The notes under the pieces: model-generated
The model's input: only the letters and a program-made list of their open reading frames with translations
The model's database searches: none
Told to the model about the DNA's origin: nothing
Part shown: one piece after another, positions 35,220 to 46,065 of the stretch
Layout: every line of letters begins with the position of its first letter
How positions within the stretch are numbered: position 1 is the stretch's first letter
Translations under genes and position numbers: made by a program
DNA from: CAHJXG01 sp964235485
GTDB taxonomy: Bacteria; Pseudomonadota; Alphaproteobacteria; Acetobacterales; Acetobacteraceae
Assembly: GCA_964235485.1 (NCBI GenBank)
Contig: CAXSAZ010000011.1
Span: forward strand, 52,481 to 116,480
Direction: 5' to 3'
DNA length: 64,000 nt

Positions 35220-35669
35220 ATGCCAGATCCCTTCGTCCGTCCAGAAGACCCGTCCGCCGCCGCCGCCGTCGCTGCTATCGGCGAGGAATTGGGGGTGTTC
35301 GACGATTGGATGGACCGTTACCAGTACATCATCGAGCTTGGCCGCAAGCTGCCGCCGTTCCCCCCGGACTGGCAGGACGACGCCCACCGCGTGCCGGGCT
35401 GCCAAAGCCAGGTTTGGATGGAGGCGGGCGTTCAAGAGGGTCGCATGATGCTGGCCGGCGCGTCCGACGCGGCCATCGTTTCGGGCCTCGTTGCCCTGCT
35501 GCTCCGCGTGTATAGCGGCCGCCCGCCCGCCGAGGTGCTGGCGACCGACCCCGTGTTCCTGAAGGACCTCGGCCTGCTTGAGGCGCTGTCCACCAACCGC
35601 GGTAATGGCATCGCGGCCATGGCCCGGCGCATCCACGACGCGGCGAGGGCCTGCGCGGTCGCTGCCTGA
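35220..35669 (+). CDS. sufE: SufE family cysteine desulfurase activator
   Basis: 149 residues. Family motifs are WMDRYQYIIELGRKLPPFP, the sulfur-accepting Cys in HRVPGCQSQVWMEA, and VSGLVALLLRVYSGRPP. SufE takes persulfide sulfur from SufS for Fe-S cluster assembly; the suf operon itself is not in the window. The ATG at 35220 removes an unlikely upstream extension. The following MFS gene begins within a few bases of the stop. Confidence 0.93.
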   Translation: MPDPFVRPEDPSAAAAVAAIGEELGVFDDWMDRYQYIIELGRKLPPFPPDWQDDAHRVPGCQSQVWMEAGVQEGRMMLAGASDAAIVSGLVALLLRVYSGRPPAEVLATDPVFLKDLGLLEALSTNRGNGIAAMARRIHDAARACAVAA

Positions 35670-35673
35670 GTTG

Positions 35674-36816
35674 GTGGCGCGGGACGGGCTGCGCGTCGGC
35701 CTGTTCCTGGCGGCGTTCTTCGCGGCGGGCGCGATCAGCACCGCCTACCTGCCGGTCTGGTTTGCCGACCGCGGGCTGAGCAGCGCCGAGATCGGGCAGG
35801 TGCTCGGTCTGGGCTTCCTGCTGCGCGTCGCGGTGGTGCCGGGCTGGGGGCGGCTGGCCGACGCGGTGGGCGGTCGGACCGTGCTGTTTGCCGGGGCGGC
35901 CGTGGCGGCCGGCGGCGCGGCCCTGTTGCCGGCGGCCCAGGGCTTCCTCGCTATCCTGCTCATCTCGGCGGTGCAGGGGGTGTCGGCCTCGGCGTTGACC
36001 CCGCTCACCGACGCCCTGACCCTCGCCTTGGCGGCGGCCCGGCGGCTCGACTACGGACGCACCCGCGCGTTCGGCTCTGTGGCCTACATGGCCGCGACCG
36101 CCTCTGGTGGCGCGTTGCTCGGCTTGCTGGGCACCGGCCTGGTGCCGTGGGCCATTGCCGGCTTCTACGCGCTGTCCGCCGGGCTGGCGTTCGCCCTGCC
36201 CGGCGTCGCGGCGCCGCCGGCGGCGGTGCGCATCCAGCAGGGGACGTGGCGCTTCCAAAGCTTCCGCTTGGCACTCATCGCGACGGCGCTGATCCAGGGG
36301 GCGCACGCTGCCTACTACGCCTTCGCCACGCTGCACTGGCGCTCGGCCGGCATCCCGGACGGCGCCATCGGGCTGCTGATCGCCGAGGGCATCGTGGCGG
36401 AGGTCGCGTTGTTCATCTGGGGACGCCCGTTGGTCGAAAGGCTCGGCCCGGCCCGGCTCACCGCGTTGGCCGCGGGCGCGTCCCTGCTGCGCTGGACCGT
36501 GACCGCCTTTGTCACTGAGGTTCCCGCGCTCGCCGCGGTGCAACTCCTGCACGCCTTGACCTTCGCCTGCCAGCACCTTTCGACCATGCTGGTGCTGCGT
36601 ACCCTGCCGGCGCAGCGCGCCGGGACGGCCCAGGCGCTGATGTCCGCGCTGGGCTTTTCCGCCCCCACGGGGTTGCTGATTTGGCTGTCTGGCCTGGTTT
36701 ACGGTGCCGTCGGCGGCCTCGTCTTCCTGCTCATGGCGGCAGTGGGAGGCTCGGCGCTGCTGATCGTGCCGGCGCTGGCGCGCGCTCTTCCTCCCGCCGC
36801 AGCGCGCCGTCCATAA
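35674..36816 (+). CDS. MFS transporter, PPP/LacY-like (major facilitator)
   Basis: About 380 residues with twelve predicted helices. The opening FLAAFFAAGAISTAYLPVWF and then WFADRGLSSAEIGQVLGL resemble the phenylpropionate-permease-like MFS_1-like group (HcaT/YcaD-like). A later motif WGRPLVERLGPARL matches the family's half-two loop. No ATG lies at the expected place; a GTG at 35674 (or TTG at 35671) just after the sufE stop gives an N-terminus starting ARDGLRVGLF. The 3' end overlaps the convergent FUSC gene by 86 bases. Substrate unknown. Confidence 0.82.
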   Translation: MARDGLRVGLFLAAFFAAGAISTAYLPVWFADRGLSSAEIGQVLGLGFLLRVAVVPGWGRLADAVGGRTVLFAGAAVAAGGAALLPAAQGFLAILLISAVQGVSASALTPLTDALTLALAAARRLDYGRTRAFGSVAYMAATASGGALLGLLGTGLVPWAIAGFYALSAGLAFALPGVAAPPAAVRIQQGTWRFQSFRLALIATALIQGAHAAYYAFATLHWRSAGIPDGAIGLLIAEGIVAEVALFIWGRPLVERLGPARLTALAAGASLLRWTVTAFVTEVPALAAVQLLHALTFACQHLSTMLVLRTLPAQRAGTAQALMSALGFSAPTGLLIWLSGLVYGAVGGLVFLLMAAVGGSALLIVPALARALPPAAARRP

Positions 36817-38866
36817 GCTCGATCTGCCGTGCGATGCGCGCCATCGCGCTGCTCGGTTCGTGCTTCGGTTGGCCGGGCGGCAATCCCGTGCCGTCCGCCA
36901 GCGCCTGGAACGCCAGCCGCAGCCAATCGCGCCACGCCGCAAGCTCGGCCGCGCCGGGCACCGAGGCCGGGTCGTGCTGGAAGAACGAGAGGCGGCCGGC
37001 CAGGCGGCGCAGCGCCGCATCGACCACCATCGCCGACTCCAAGCCGATCCGTGCAGAGCGCCGCGGCTCCTGCAGCGCGCGGGCCAGCGAGGCTTCAAAG
37101 TTGTTGCTGGCGACCCCGGCCGCGCGGCGCACGGCGTCCAGTGCCGTAACCGACTGCTCGCCCAGCAGCACCGCAAGCTCGGTGTCCACGTAAGCCGCGT
37201 GGGCCTCCAAAGCCCCGCGCTGCTCCCGGCTGAGTCGGCCGGGTTCCCAGCTCGGCCACAGCAGCGCGCAGCCGAGCACCGCCAAGGTCCCGCCCAGCAC
37301 GGTGTAAAGCGCCCTCATGCCGGCGATCACCCATTGGCTTTCCCCGGGATTGCCGATCTCCGACAGCAGGACCACCAGCGGCGTCATGCAGGCCATGAAC
37401 AGCCCGAAGCTGACGTAGCGCACGGCGAAGGCCGTGACCGCCAACGGGAACAGCGCCGCCGCGGTCGCGAGCGGCGACGACACCAGCAGCCCCAGCCCGG
37501 CCGCCACCACGCCGCCCAGCACCGTGCCGACGATCCGTTCAAGTGCCTTCTGCCAGGTTAAGGCAAAGAACGGCTGCAAGGTCAGCACGAGGGTGATGGT
37601 CAGCCAATGCGCGTAGGCGTTGCCGGACGACAAGGTGATGACCAGCGCCGGCCCGGCGGCCACGGCCGCACGGACCGCGTGCCGGAAAGAGGCCGACGAC
37701 CAGGTAAGGTTGGCCCGCAGCGGCCTGGTGAGCCGGTCCCGCCACTTGGTCGTGCTGCCGGGCAGGTCGGCACCCGGCAGCAGGCCGGCTGGCGTCGTGA
37801 GCAGCGCCGCGACGCGCAGCCGATCCACCAACGCATCCGCGACTCCGGCCAGCGCCGCATCGGTCCGTCCGATGCCGGCCAGGACGTCCAGCAGCCGCTC
37901 GACCATGGCGCGGCGGCCGGCATCGGTCGCGGGCAGGTCCGCGCCGGTGTCGTCGGCAATGGCGGCCAGCAGCAGCCGGAGCGTGTGCAGCAGCCGGGCG
38001 GCGGCGGCGCGGGTCGCCGGCCCGGCGAACTCCAGCACGTCCGACAAGGCGATCAAGGCGCCGAACACCTGGTCCGCCGCTTCCACCTGGATCAGGGTTT
38101 GGTTGGAGCGCGAACTCGACGGCCCGCGCGCCCGCACGGTGTCGAGCACCAGGGTGCGCGCCGCCTCGATGCCGTCGCGCACGTGGCGGCGGTGCCCGCG
38201 GGCGTGGTCCGCCCATGCCTCGGACACCTGGACAGGCAGAGTGGGTGAGGCGGCGATCAGCCCGGACAGGTCGCCCGCCAGCACGCCCATGCGCCGGAAC
38301 ACCTCGGCCACGGCCCGCCGGGCGGGGCGGAACGGGTGCAGGCGCCAGATCACCATGGTCAGCAAGAGCGCCCACAGGCTGCCGCCGACGAACGACGCCG
38401 CCAGCAGGCCGGCGTGATCCAGGCTGACGGCCCGGTCCATCGCCAGCACGGCCACGACGGTCAGCAGGTTGCCGACCTGTAGCGCGCTCTGGCCCCAGAT
38501 GCGGGCGAAGCTCGTGCAGAAGACCACGAGGCAAGCGCAGGGCACCACCACGGCCAGGCCGGCTGACCGCAGCAAGCCGAGTCCCGCCGTGAGGCTGGCG
38601 CCGATGGCAGCGAATGCCAGGAGGGCCGGCACCCGGCGCCGGATCGGCCCGCCGGCGTCGCACAGGCAGGTCAGCAACGCTGCCAGCGCCGCTTCTCTCA
38701 GCGGCGGGAGGTCGGTCCACTCGTTCGCCGCGACGATGACGGCGACCGACAAGGCCGCGCGCACCCCCTCGGCCACGCTGAGCGCCCGCAGGTCGAGGCT
38801 GACCGGCAGGTGCGCCAGGTTGGCATCCGGCCCCGCCTGCAGGAGACGAGGCCGGATCAACATCAA
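36731..38866 (-). CDS. FUSC family inner-membrane transporter (aromatic-acid-exporter-like)
   Basis: 711 residues with the FUSC layout: a block of about five helices near the N-terminus (about 30-175), a long soluble helical region (about 180-400) and a second block of five to six helices (about 400-530), then a cytoplasmic C-terminal domain. Second-block motifs are YAHWLTITLVLTLQPFFALT and ALERIVGTVLGGVVAAGLG. Relatives such as AaeB and YccS export aromatic acids with a membrane-fusion partner; no such partner is adjacent. The C-terminal coding end overlaps the MFS gene on the other strand. Confidence 0.85.
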   Translation of the reverse strand: MMLIRPRLLQAGPDANLAHLPVSLDLRALSVAEGVRAALSVAVIVAANEWTDLPPLREAALAALLTCLCDAGGPIRRRVPALLAFAAIGASLTAGLGLLRSAGLAVVVPCACLVVFCTSFARIWGQSALQVGNLLTVVAVLAMDRAVSLDHAGLLAASFVGGSLWALLLTMVIWRLHPFRPARRAVAEVFRRMGVLAGDLSGLIAASPTLPVQVSEAWADHARGHRRHVRDGIEAARTLVLDTVRARGPSSSRSNQTLIQVEAADQVFGALIALSDVLEFAGPATRAAAARLLHTLRLLLAAIADDTGADLPATDAGRRAMVERLLDVLAGIGRTDAALAGVADALVDRLRVAALLTTPAGLLPGADLPGSTTKWRDRLTRPLRANLTWSSASFRHAVRAAVAAGPALVITLSSGNAYAHWLTITLVLTLQPFFALTWQKALERIVGTVLGGVVAAGLGLLVSSPLATAAALFPLAVTAFAVRYVSFGLFMACMTPLVVLLSEIGNPGESQWVIAGMRALYTVLGGTLAVLGCALLWPSWEPGRLSREQRGALEAHAAYVDTELAVLLGEQSVTALDAVRRAAGVASNNFEASLARALQEPRRSARIGLESAMVVDAALRRLAGRLSFFQHDPASVPGAAELAAWRDWLRLAFQALADGTGLPPGQPKHEPSSAMARIARQIELMDGALRREEERAPAPARSAAPSLPLPP

Positions 38867-41563
<2,697 letters not shown>

Positions 41564-41693
41564 GGCAGTGTGCCTCTTCCTCTGGGTCGCGCGCCGGGGG
41601 GAAGCAAGGCGGGCGGCCGCGTCGAATGGTATGCGCCATAAACCATATGTGGCGGGCTGGCGTCCACAGACCGGCCCGACCTACACAGGGGAT

Positions 41694-42293
41694 ATGCAGA
41701 ATCCAAGCCAGGCGGGCCTCACGGTCGCCAACCTTTCGGCGTTCCGCGGGGAGCGGCTGGTGCTGCGCGACCTGTCCTTCGCCGTCCCGGACGGCGGCGC
41801 GCTGCTGCTGCTGGGCGCCAATGGGTCGGGCAAAAGCACGCTGCTCCGGGTGCTCGCCGGGTTGAAGCGGCCGGACGCTGGGCAGGTCGCCTGGCGCGGC
41901 CAGGACCTGCGGGAACAGCCGGCGCCGGCCGCCTATCTTGGCCATCTCGACGCGGTGAAGCCGGGGCTGACGGCGGCGGAGAACCTGGCGCTTGCGGCCC
42001 GCATCGGGCGTGGCGACGCCGCGGCGGCGATGGCGGCGCTCGGCCTTTCGGCGCTCGCGGACCTGCCCGCGCGGCTGCTGTCCGCCGGGCAAAAGCGGCG
42101 GCTGGCGCTGGCGCGGCTGCTGGTGTCGCAGGCGGGGCTATGGCTGCTGGACGAGCCGACCTTGGGGCTGGATGCCGCCTCCGTCGCGCGCCTTGGCGGG
42201 CTGATGGCGGCGCATCGGGCGGCGGGCGGCGTGGTGGTGGCCGCGACGCACTTGCCGTTGCCGCTCGGGGATGCGGCGGAGCTGCGGCTGTGA
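41694..42293 (+). CDS. ccmA: Heme ABC exporter ATP-binding protein CcmA
   Basis: 199 residues. Short ABC ATPase with Walker A GANGSGKSTLLRVLAG, signature region LSAGQKRRLALARLLV and Walker B LWLLDEPTLGLD. The YLGHLDAVKPGLTAAENL segment is specific to CcmA. It powers release of heme from CcmE-CcmC during cytochrome c maturation. The ATG at 41694 gives the normal length. Its stop overlaps the GTG of ccmB (GTGA). Confidence 0.94.
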   Translation: MQNPSQAGLTVANLSAFRGERLVLRDLSFAVPDGGALLLLGANGSGKSTLLRVLAGLKRPDAGQVAWRGQDLREQPAPAAYLGHLDAVKPGLTAAENLALAARIGRGDAAAAMAALGLSALADLPARLLSAGQKRRLALARLLVSQAGLWLLDEPTLGLDAASVARLGGLMAAHRAAGGVVVAATHLPLPLGDAAELRL

Positions 42294-42955
42294 CGGCGTT
42301 TTGGGCCATGCTGCTGCGGGAGCTGCGGCTTTCGGTCCGGCACGGCGCCGATACGCTGGCGGCGGTGCTGTTCTTCGTGCTGGCCGGGGCGCTGTTTCCG
42401 CTCGCGGTTGGCCCGGCGCCCGAAACGCTGTCCCGCATGGCGCCCGGCATCGTTTGGGTGTGCGCGCTGCTGGCGGCGCTGCTGCCGCTCGACCGGCTGT
42501 TCGGCGCGGACTTCGACGACGGCTCGCTCGATCAACTGCTGTTGAGCGGCCTGCCCGCCGGCTCGGTCGCGGCGGTCAAGGCGCTGGCGCATTGGCTGGC
42601 GACCGGGGTGCCGCTGCTGCTGGCGGCCGGGCCGCTGGCGGTCATGCTGCAGCTTGACCCGGCCATTGTGCCGGTGCTGCTGGCCGGGCTGTTGCCGGGA
42701 ACGCTGGTGCTGTCCTTGTTCGGCACGCTCGGCGCGGCCGTGGTGCTGGGCGCCCGGCGCGGCGGCGTGCTGCTGCCGCTGCTGGTGCTGCCGCTGGCGA
42801 TGCCGGTGCTGATCTTTGGCGCCGCCGCGACCGAGGCAGCGGCGGCCGGCGGGACGCCGCGCCCGCATCTGCTGCTGCTGGCGGCGGTGCTGGCGGGCGC
42901 ATTGCCGCTTTGCCCGTTGGCCGCTGGGGCGGCGTTGCGGGGGGCTGCTGAGTAA
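42290..42955 (+). CDS. ccmB: Heme exporter protein CcmB
   Basis: 221 residues with six helices, as expected. It starts (M)TAFWAMLLRELRLSVRHGAD and contains LAALLPLDRLFGADFDDGSL and LLSGLPAGSVAAVKALAHWL, diagnostic of CcmB. With CcmA it forms part of the System I cytochrome c maturation complex. ccmC, which often follows, is not here; the next feature is tRNA-Cys. Confidence 0.94.
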   Translation: MTAFWAMLLRELRLSVRHGADTLAAVLFFVLAGALFPLAVGPAPETLSRMAPGIVWVCALLAALLPLDRLFGADFDDGSLDQLLLSGLPAGSVAAVKALAHWLATGVPLLLAAGPLAVMLQLDPAIVPVLLAGLLPGTLVLSLFGTLGAAVVLGARRGGVLLPLLVLPLAMPVLIFGAAATEAAAAGGTPRPHLLLLAAVLAGALPLCPLAAGAALRGAAE

Positions 42956-42963
42956 AGGGGGGA

Positions 42964-43034
42964 AGGTCCGACCCGGAGTCGAACCGGGCTGACGGGATTT
43001 GCAGTCCCGGACATAACCGCTCTGACATCGGACC
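42964..43034 (-). tRNA. tRNA-Cys (anticodon GCA), CCA not encoded
   Basis: On the minus strand the acceptor arms GGTCCGA (43028-43034) and TCGGACC (42965-42971) pair fully, the anticodon arm is GGGACTGCAAATCCC (GCA) and the T arm is CCCGGTTCGACTCCGGG. The discriminator is U, as required for tRNA-Cys. The downstream bases (TCC) are not CCA, so the end must be added by the nucleotidyltransferase. Confidence 0.96.
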
Positions 43035-43166
43035 CCAAGGCAGCCGCCGCAAACAGGCGAAGCCAAGCGGGTATATCGGGCACCCGCCGGATGCGGTCAA
43101 GCATGGCGCTTTGCGCTGGGCGGGGCTGCCACCTATAACATCGGCGCATTGCAGCATGGGCCTCGC

Positions 43167-43865
43167 ATGGATCAGCCGACCACCTCCTCCACCGCCGACT
43201 ACGCCGCGGCGCGCGACCACATGGTTGACGGCCAGGTCCGTCCCAACAAGGTCATCGACCCCCGCATCATCCGCGCCATGCGCGCCCTTCCGCGCGAGCG
43301 TTTCGTCCCGCCGCACCTGGCCAGCCTGGCCTATGCCGATGAGGACGTGCCGCTCGCCCGCGGCCGGGCGCTGATGGAGCCGATGGTGATCGCCCGCCTG
43401 ACGCAGCTCGCCCGGGTGCGCGAAGGCGAGCGCGTGCTGGTGGTCGGCGCCGGCCCCGGCTACGGCGCGGCGCTGCTGGCGGCCTGCGGCGGCCGGGTCA
43501 CGGCTTTGGAGGAGGACCAGGCGCTGCTGGCCATCGCCCGCCAAACCCTGCCTGAGTTCGCGCCGGGCGCGGTGCTGGTGGAGGGACCGCTCGCCGCGGG
43601 GCAGCCCGGCGGCGCGCCCTGGGACGTGATCCTCATCGAGGGCGCGGTGCGCGCGATCCCGCCCGCCATCGCGTCGCAGATCAATCCCCGAGGCGGGCGC
43701 CTCGTGACGGTGCTGGCGCACGGGGCCGCGTCGGGCGGTCAAGGCGTGCTGGCAGAGCCGGGCCAGCACGCCGCGCCGAACGCCGCGTTGCGGCCACAGC
43801 CGATGTTCGATTGCGCAACGCCGCTGCTGCCCCCCTTGCTGCCCAAGCCCGCGTTCCAATTCTGA
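43167..43865 (+). CDS. Protein-L-isoaspartate O-methyltransferase family protein
   Basis: 232 residues. The SAM-binding motif I is VLVVGAGPGYGAALLA, and the upstream HMVDGQVRPNKVIDPRII plus LPRERFVPPHLASLAYADED match the alphaproteobacterial PIMT-like group. The substrate-binding region of the E. coli enzyme is only partly conserved, so activity on isoaspartate is not certain. A helical-poor C-terminus follows (CATPLLPPLLPKPAFQF). Gene order with tolC, popZ and valS is typical of the class. ATG at 43167 chosen over a TTG at 43149. Confidence 0.85.
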   Translation: MDQPTTSSTADYAAARDHMVDGQVRPNKVIDPRIIRAMRALPRERFVPPHLASLAYADEDVPLARGRALMEPMVIARLTQLARVREGERVLVVGAGPGYGAALLAACGGRVTALEEDQALLAIARQTLPEFAPGAVLVEGPLAAGQPGGAPWDVILIEGAVRAIPPAIASQINPRGGRLVTVLAHGAASGGQGVLAEPGQHAAPNAALRPQPMFDCATPLLPPLLPKPAFQF

Positions 43866-43877
43866 GGAACATGGGCG

Positions 43878-43907
43878 TTGGTGCCGGCAGAAAGCTTGTG
43901 GCATAAT
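43878..43907 (+). promoter_or_regulatory. Candidate sigma-70-type promoter before tolC
   Basis: TTGGTG (43878-43883) and CATAAT (43902-43907) are spaced by 18 bases, 45 bases before the tolC ATG. The match to TTGACA/TATAAT is moderate (four and five of six). Confidence 0.4.
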
Positions 43908-43951
43908 TGCCTCGGCGGCCGGATGCCGCGACTTATGCAGGAGCTTTGCGC

Positions 43952-45370
43952 ATGCGCCTTCCCAACCTATGCGTGATCGGCGCCGCCGCCCTCGCGTCCA
44001 CCTTCGCGCACAGCGATGCCATGGCGCAGGTGCGCACGCTGCAGGAGGCGCTTGCAGCCGCTTATTCCAACAACCCGACCCTGCAAACCTCCCGCGCGCA
44101 ACTGCGCGCCACGGACGAGGGCGTGCCGCAGGCGCTGGCCGGCTGGCGGCCAACGGTGATCGTTTCGGGGACGGCGGGATACGGCGCTGGCGAGCTGAGC
44201 CAAGACGTGCAAAACGGAAACAGGACCAGCACAACCACTGCCCGCCTGAACCGCCCGATCTACACGGCGCTCCCGACGATCACCCAGCCGATCTACCGCG
44301 GCGGCAATACCCGGGCCAGCACCAACCAGGCCGACAACCGGGTCTTCGCCCAGCGCGGCCGGCTGATCGCGGCGGAGCAGTCGGTGTTCAACGACACGGT
44401 CAGCGCCTACGTCAACGTGATCCAAAGCCAGCAATTGAACCAGCTCAACATCAACAACGAGCAGGTGCTGGCCCGTCAGCTCCAAGCCACCAACGACCGT
44501 TTCCGCGTGGGCGAGATCACCCGCACGGACGTGGCCCAGGCGGAAGCGGCGCTTGCCGGCGCGCGGGCGACGCGGGAAACCAGCGCGGGCAACCTGCAAA
44601 CGGCGCGGGCCAACTACCGGCGCTTCGTGGGCGAGGTGCCGATTGCGGACCAGTTGATCGAGCCGCAGCCGCTCAAGCTGCCGCTTAAGAACCAAGATGA
44701 GGCCGTGCAGCTCGCGTCGCAGAACAACCCGAATGTCATCGCCGCCTTGTTCGACGCCGCGGCGGCCCGGGATGCGATCGATGTGGCGTTCAGCCAATTG
44801 ATGCCGCAGCTCAGCCTCCAAACTGCAGGCCAATACACCAACGGCCAGCAGGTCGTCGGCCAGCGCACCCTAAGCGCCCAGGTGGTGCTCAACGCTTCAA
44901 TCCCGCTTTACCAAGGGGGCGCCGAGTACTCGCGCGTGCGCCAGGCCCGGCAAACGGAGCAGCAGAACCGCAAGATCGTGGACGACGTGCGCCGCCAGGC
45001 CATCGCGAATGCCACGCAATCCTGGGAAACGCTGACGGCTGCCCGCTCGACCATCGACAGCACGCGGGCGGCGATCCGCGCCAACCAGATCGCGCTGGAA
45101 GGCGTGCAGCGGGAGGCCATCGTCGGCAGCCGCACCACGCTTGACGTGCTGAACGCCGAACAGGCGTTGCTGAACTCCCGCGTCACCTTGGTGCAGAACC
45201 TGTCGAACCTGGTCACGGCATCGTATTCCCTGGCGGCGGCCATCGGGCGGCTCACGGCGCGGGACCTCAGCCTGAACGTGCCGCTGTATGACGAGACCGC
45301 CTACTACAACGCGGTCCGCGAACGCCTGGCCGGCACCGGCGATTACGCCACCAGCCAGCCGGGGCGCTGA
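43952..45370 (+). CDS. tolC: TolC family outer-membrane efflux/secretion channel
   Basis: 472 residues. A signal peptide (LCVIGAAALASTFAHSDAMA) is followed by two repeats of the outer-membrane efflux fold. Motifs include TLQEALAAAYSNNPTLQTSR, DVAQAEAALAGARATRETSA, QLNQLNINNEQVLARQL and NQIALEGVQREAIVGSRTTL with the closing LDVLNAEQALLNSRV. It forms the trimeric exit duct of type I secretion or RND efflux; no pump partner is adjacent. The ATG at 43952 has a CAGGAG site. Confidence 0.94.
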   Translation: MRLPNLCVIGAAALASTFAHSDAMAQVRTLQEALAAAYSNNPTLQTSRAQLRATDEGVPQALAGWRPTVIVSGTAGYGAGELSQDVQNGNRTSTTTARLNRPIYTALPTITQPIYRGGNTRASTNQADNRVFAQRGRLIAAEQSVFNDTVSAYVNVIQSQQLNQLNINNEQVLARQLQATNDRFRVGEITRTDVAQAEAALAGARATRETSAGNLQTARANYRRFVGEVPIADQLIEPQPLKLPLKNQDEAVQLASQNNPNVIAALFDAAAARDAIDVAFSQLMPQLSLQTAGQYTNGQQVVGQRTLSAQVVLNASIPLYQGGAEYSRVRQARQTEQQNRKIVDDVRRQAIANATQSWETLTAARSTIDSTRAAIRANQIALEGVQREAIVGSRTTLDVLNAEQALLNSRVTLVQNLSNLVTASYSLAAAIGRLTARDLSLNVPLYDETAYYNAVRERLAGTGDYATSQPGR

Positions 45371-45372
45371 CG

Positions 45373-46017
45373 ATGGCTGTACAACCGACCGGCCCTGCCA
45401 CGACGCCGCCGCCTTCGGCGGACCCGGCAGCCGACCCGTCGATGGAGGACATCCTGGCATCCATCCGACGCATCCTGAACGAGGACGAGGCGCCGAAGCC
45501 TGCGCCCGAACCTCAGGAACCCGGCCATACGCCGGACAACGGGGTGCTGGTGCTCGACTCTTCCATGATGGTGCCGGAACCGCCGCGCGACGCGCCCCCA
45601 CGCGAGGCCCCGCAACCGAAGCCACCCGCAGAGCGGCCGGCGAGCCTGGAGCAACCTGCTGTGCCCGAATCCGACCTCCCGATCTCCCGCGCCCCGCCGC
45701 CCCCGCAGCAGCCGGTGCCCCTGCCGCAGCCTGTGTCGGCTGCGCCGCCGCCGAGCACGCCGTCGTCTCCCGCCAACTCGCGGCTCGTCGCGCCGGAAGC
45801 AGCCGCCGCCGCGGGCGCCTCGGTCGAGGCGCTGATGCGGACGCTGGCGTCCGAACGCAACACCGCCGTCCAGCGCGGCGGCCCAACCATCGAGGACCTG
45901 GTGCGGGCCGAGCTCCGCCCGCTGCTGAAGGATTGGCTCGACAGCCATCTGCCGCCTCTGGTGGAACGCTTGGTGCAGGCCGAGATCGAGCGCGTCGTCG
46001 GGCGCATGGCACCCTGA
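45373..46017 (+). CDS. popZ: PopZ-like polar organising protein (DUF2497)
   Basis: 214 residues with the PopZ architecture: a short N-terminal helix (SMEDILASIRRILNEDE at about 22-38), a long Pro/Glu-rich disordered middle (about 40-135), and a C-terminal helical oligomerisation domain TIEDLVRAELRPLLKDWLDS then LPPLVERLVQAEIERVV. PopZ assembles a polar condensate that anchors the chromosome origin. Its place between tolC and valS is the same as in Caulobacter, supporting the call. Confidence 0.9.
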   Translation: MAVQPTGPATTPPPSADPAADPSMEDILASIRRILNEDEAPKPAPEPQEPGHTPDNGVLVLDSSMMVPEPPRDAPPREAPQPKPPAERPASLEQPAVPESDLPISRAPPPPQQPVPLPQPVSAAPPPSTPSSPANSRLVAPEAAAAAGASVEALMRTLASERNTAVQRGGPTIEDLVRAELRPLLKDWLDSHLPPLVERLVQAEIERVVGRMAP

Positions 46018-46065
46018 ACGCCCGGCGGCTTTCCGGAGCCGCGCCGCCGGGCTAGAAGCGGAGCC

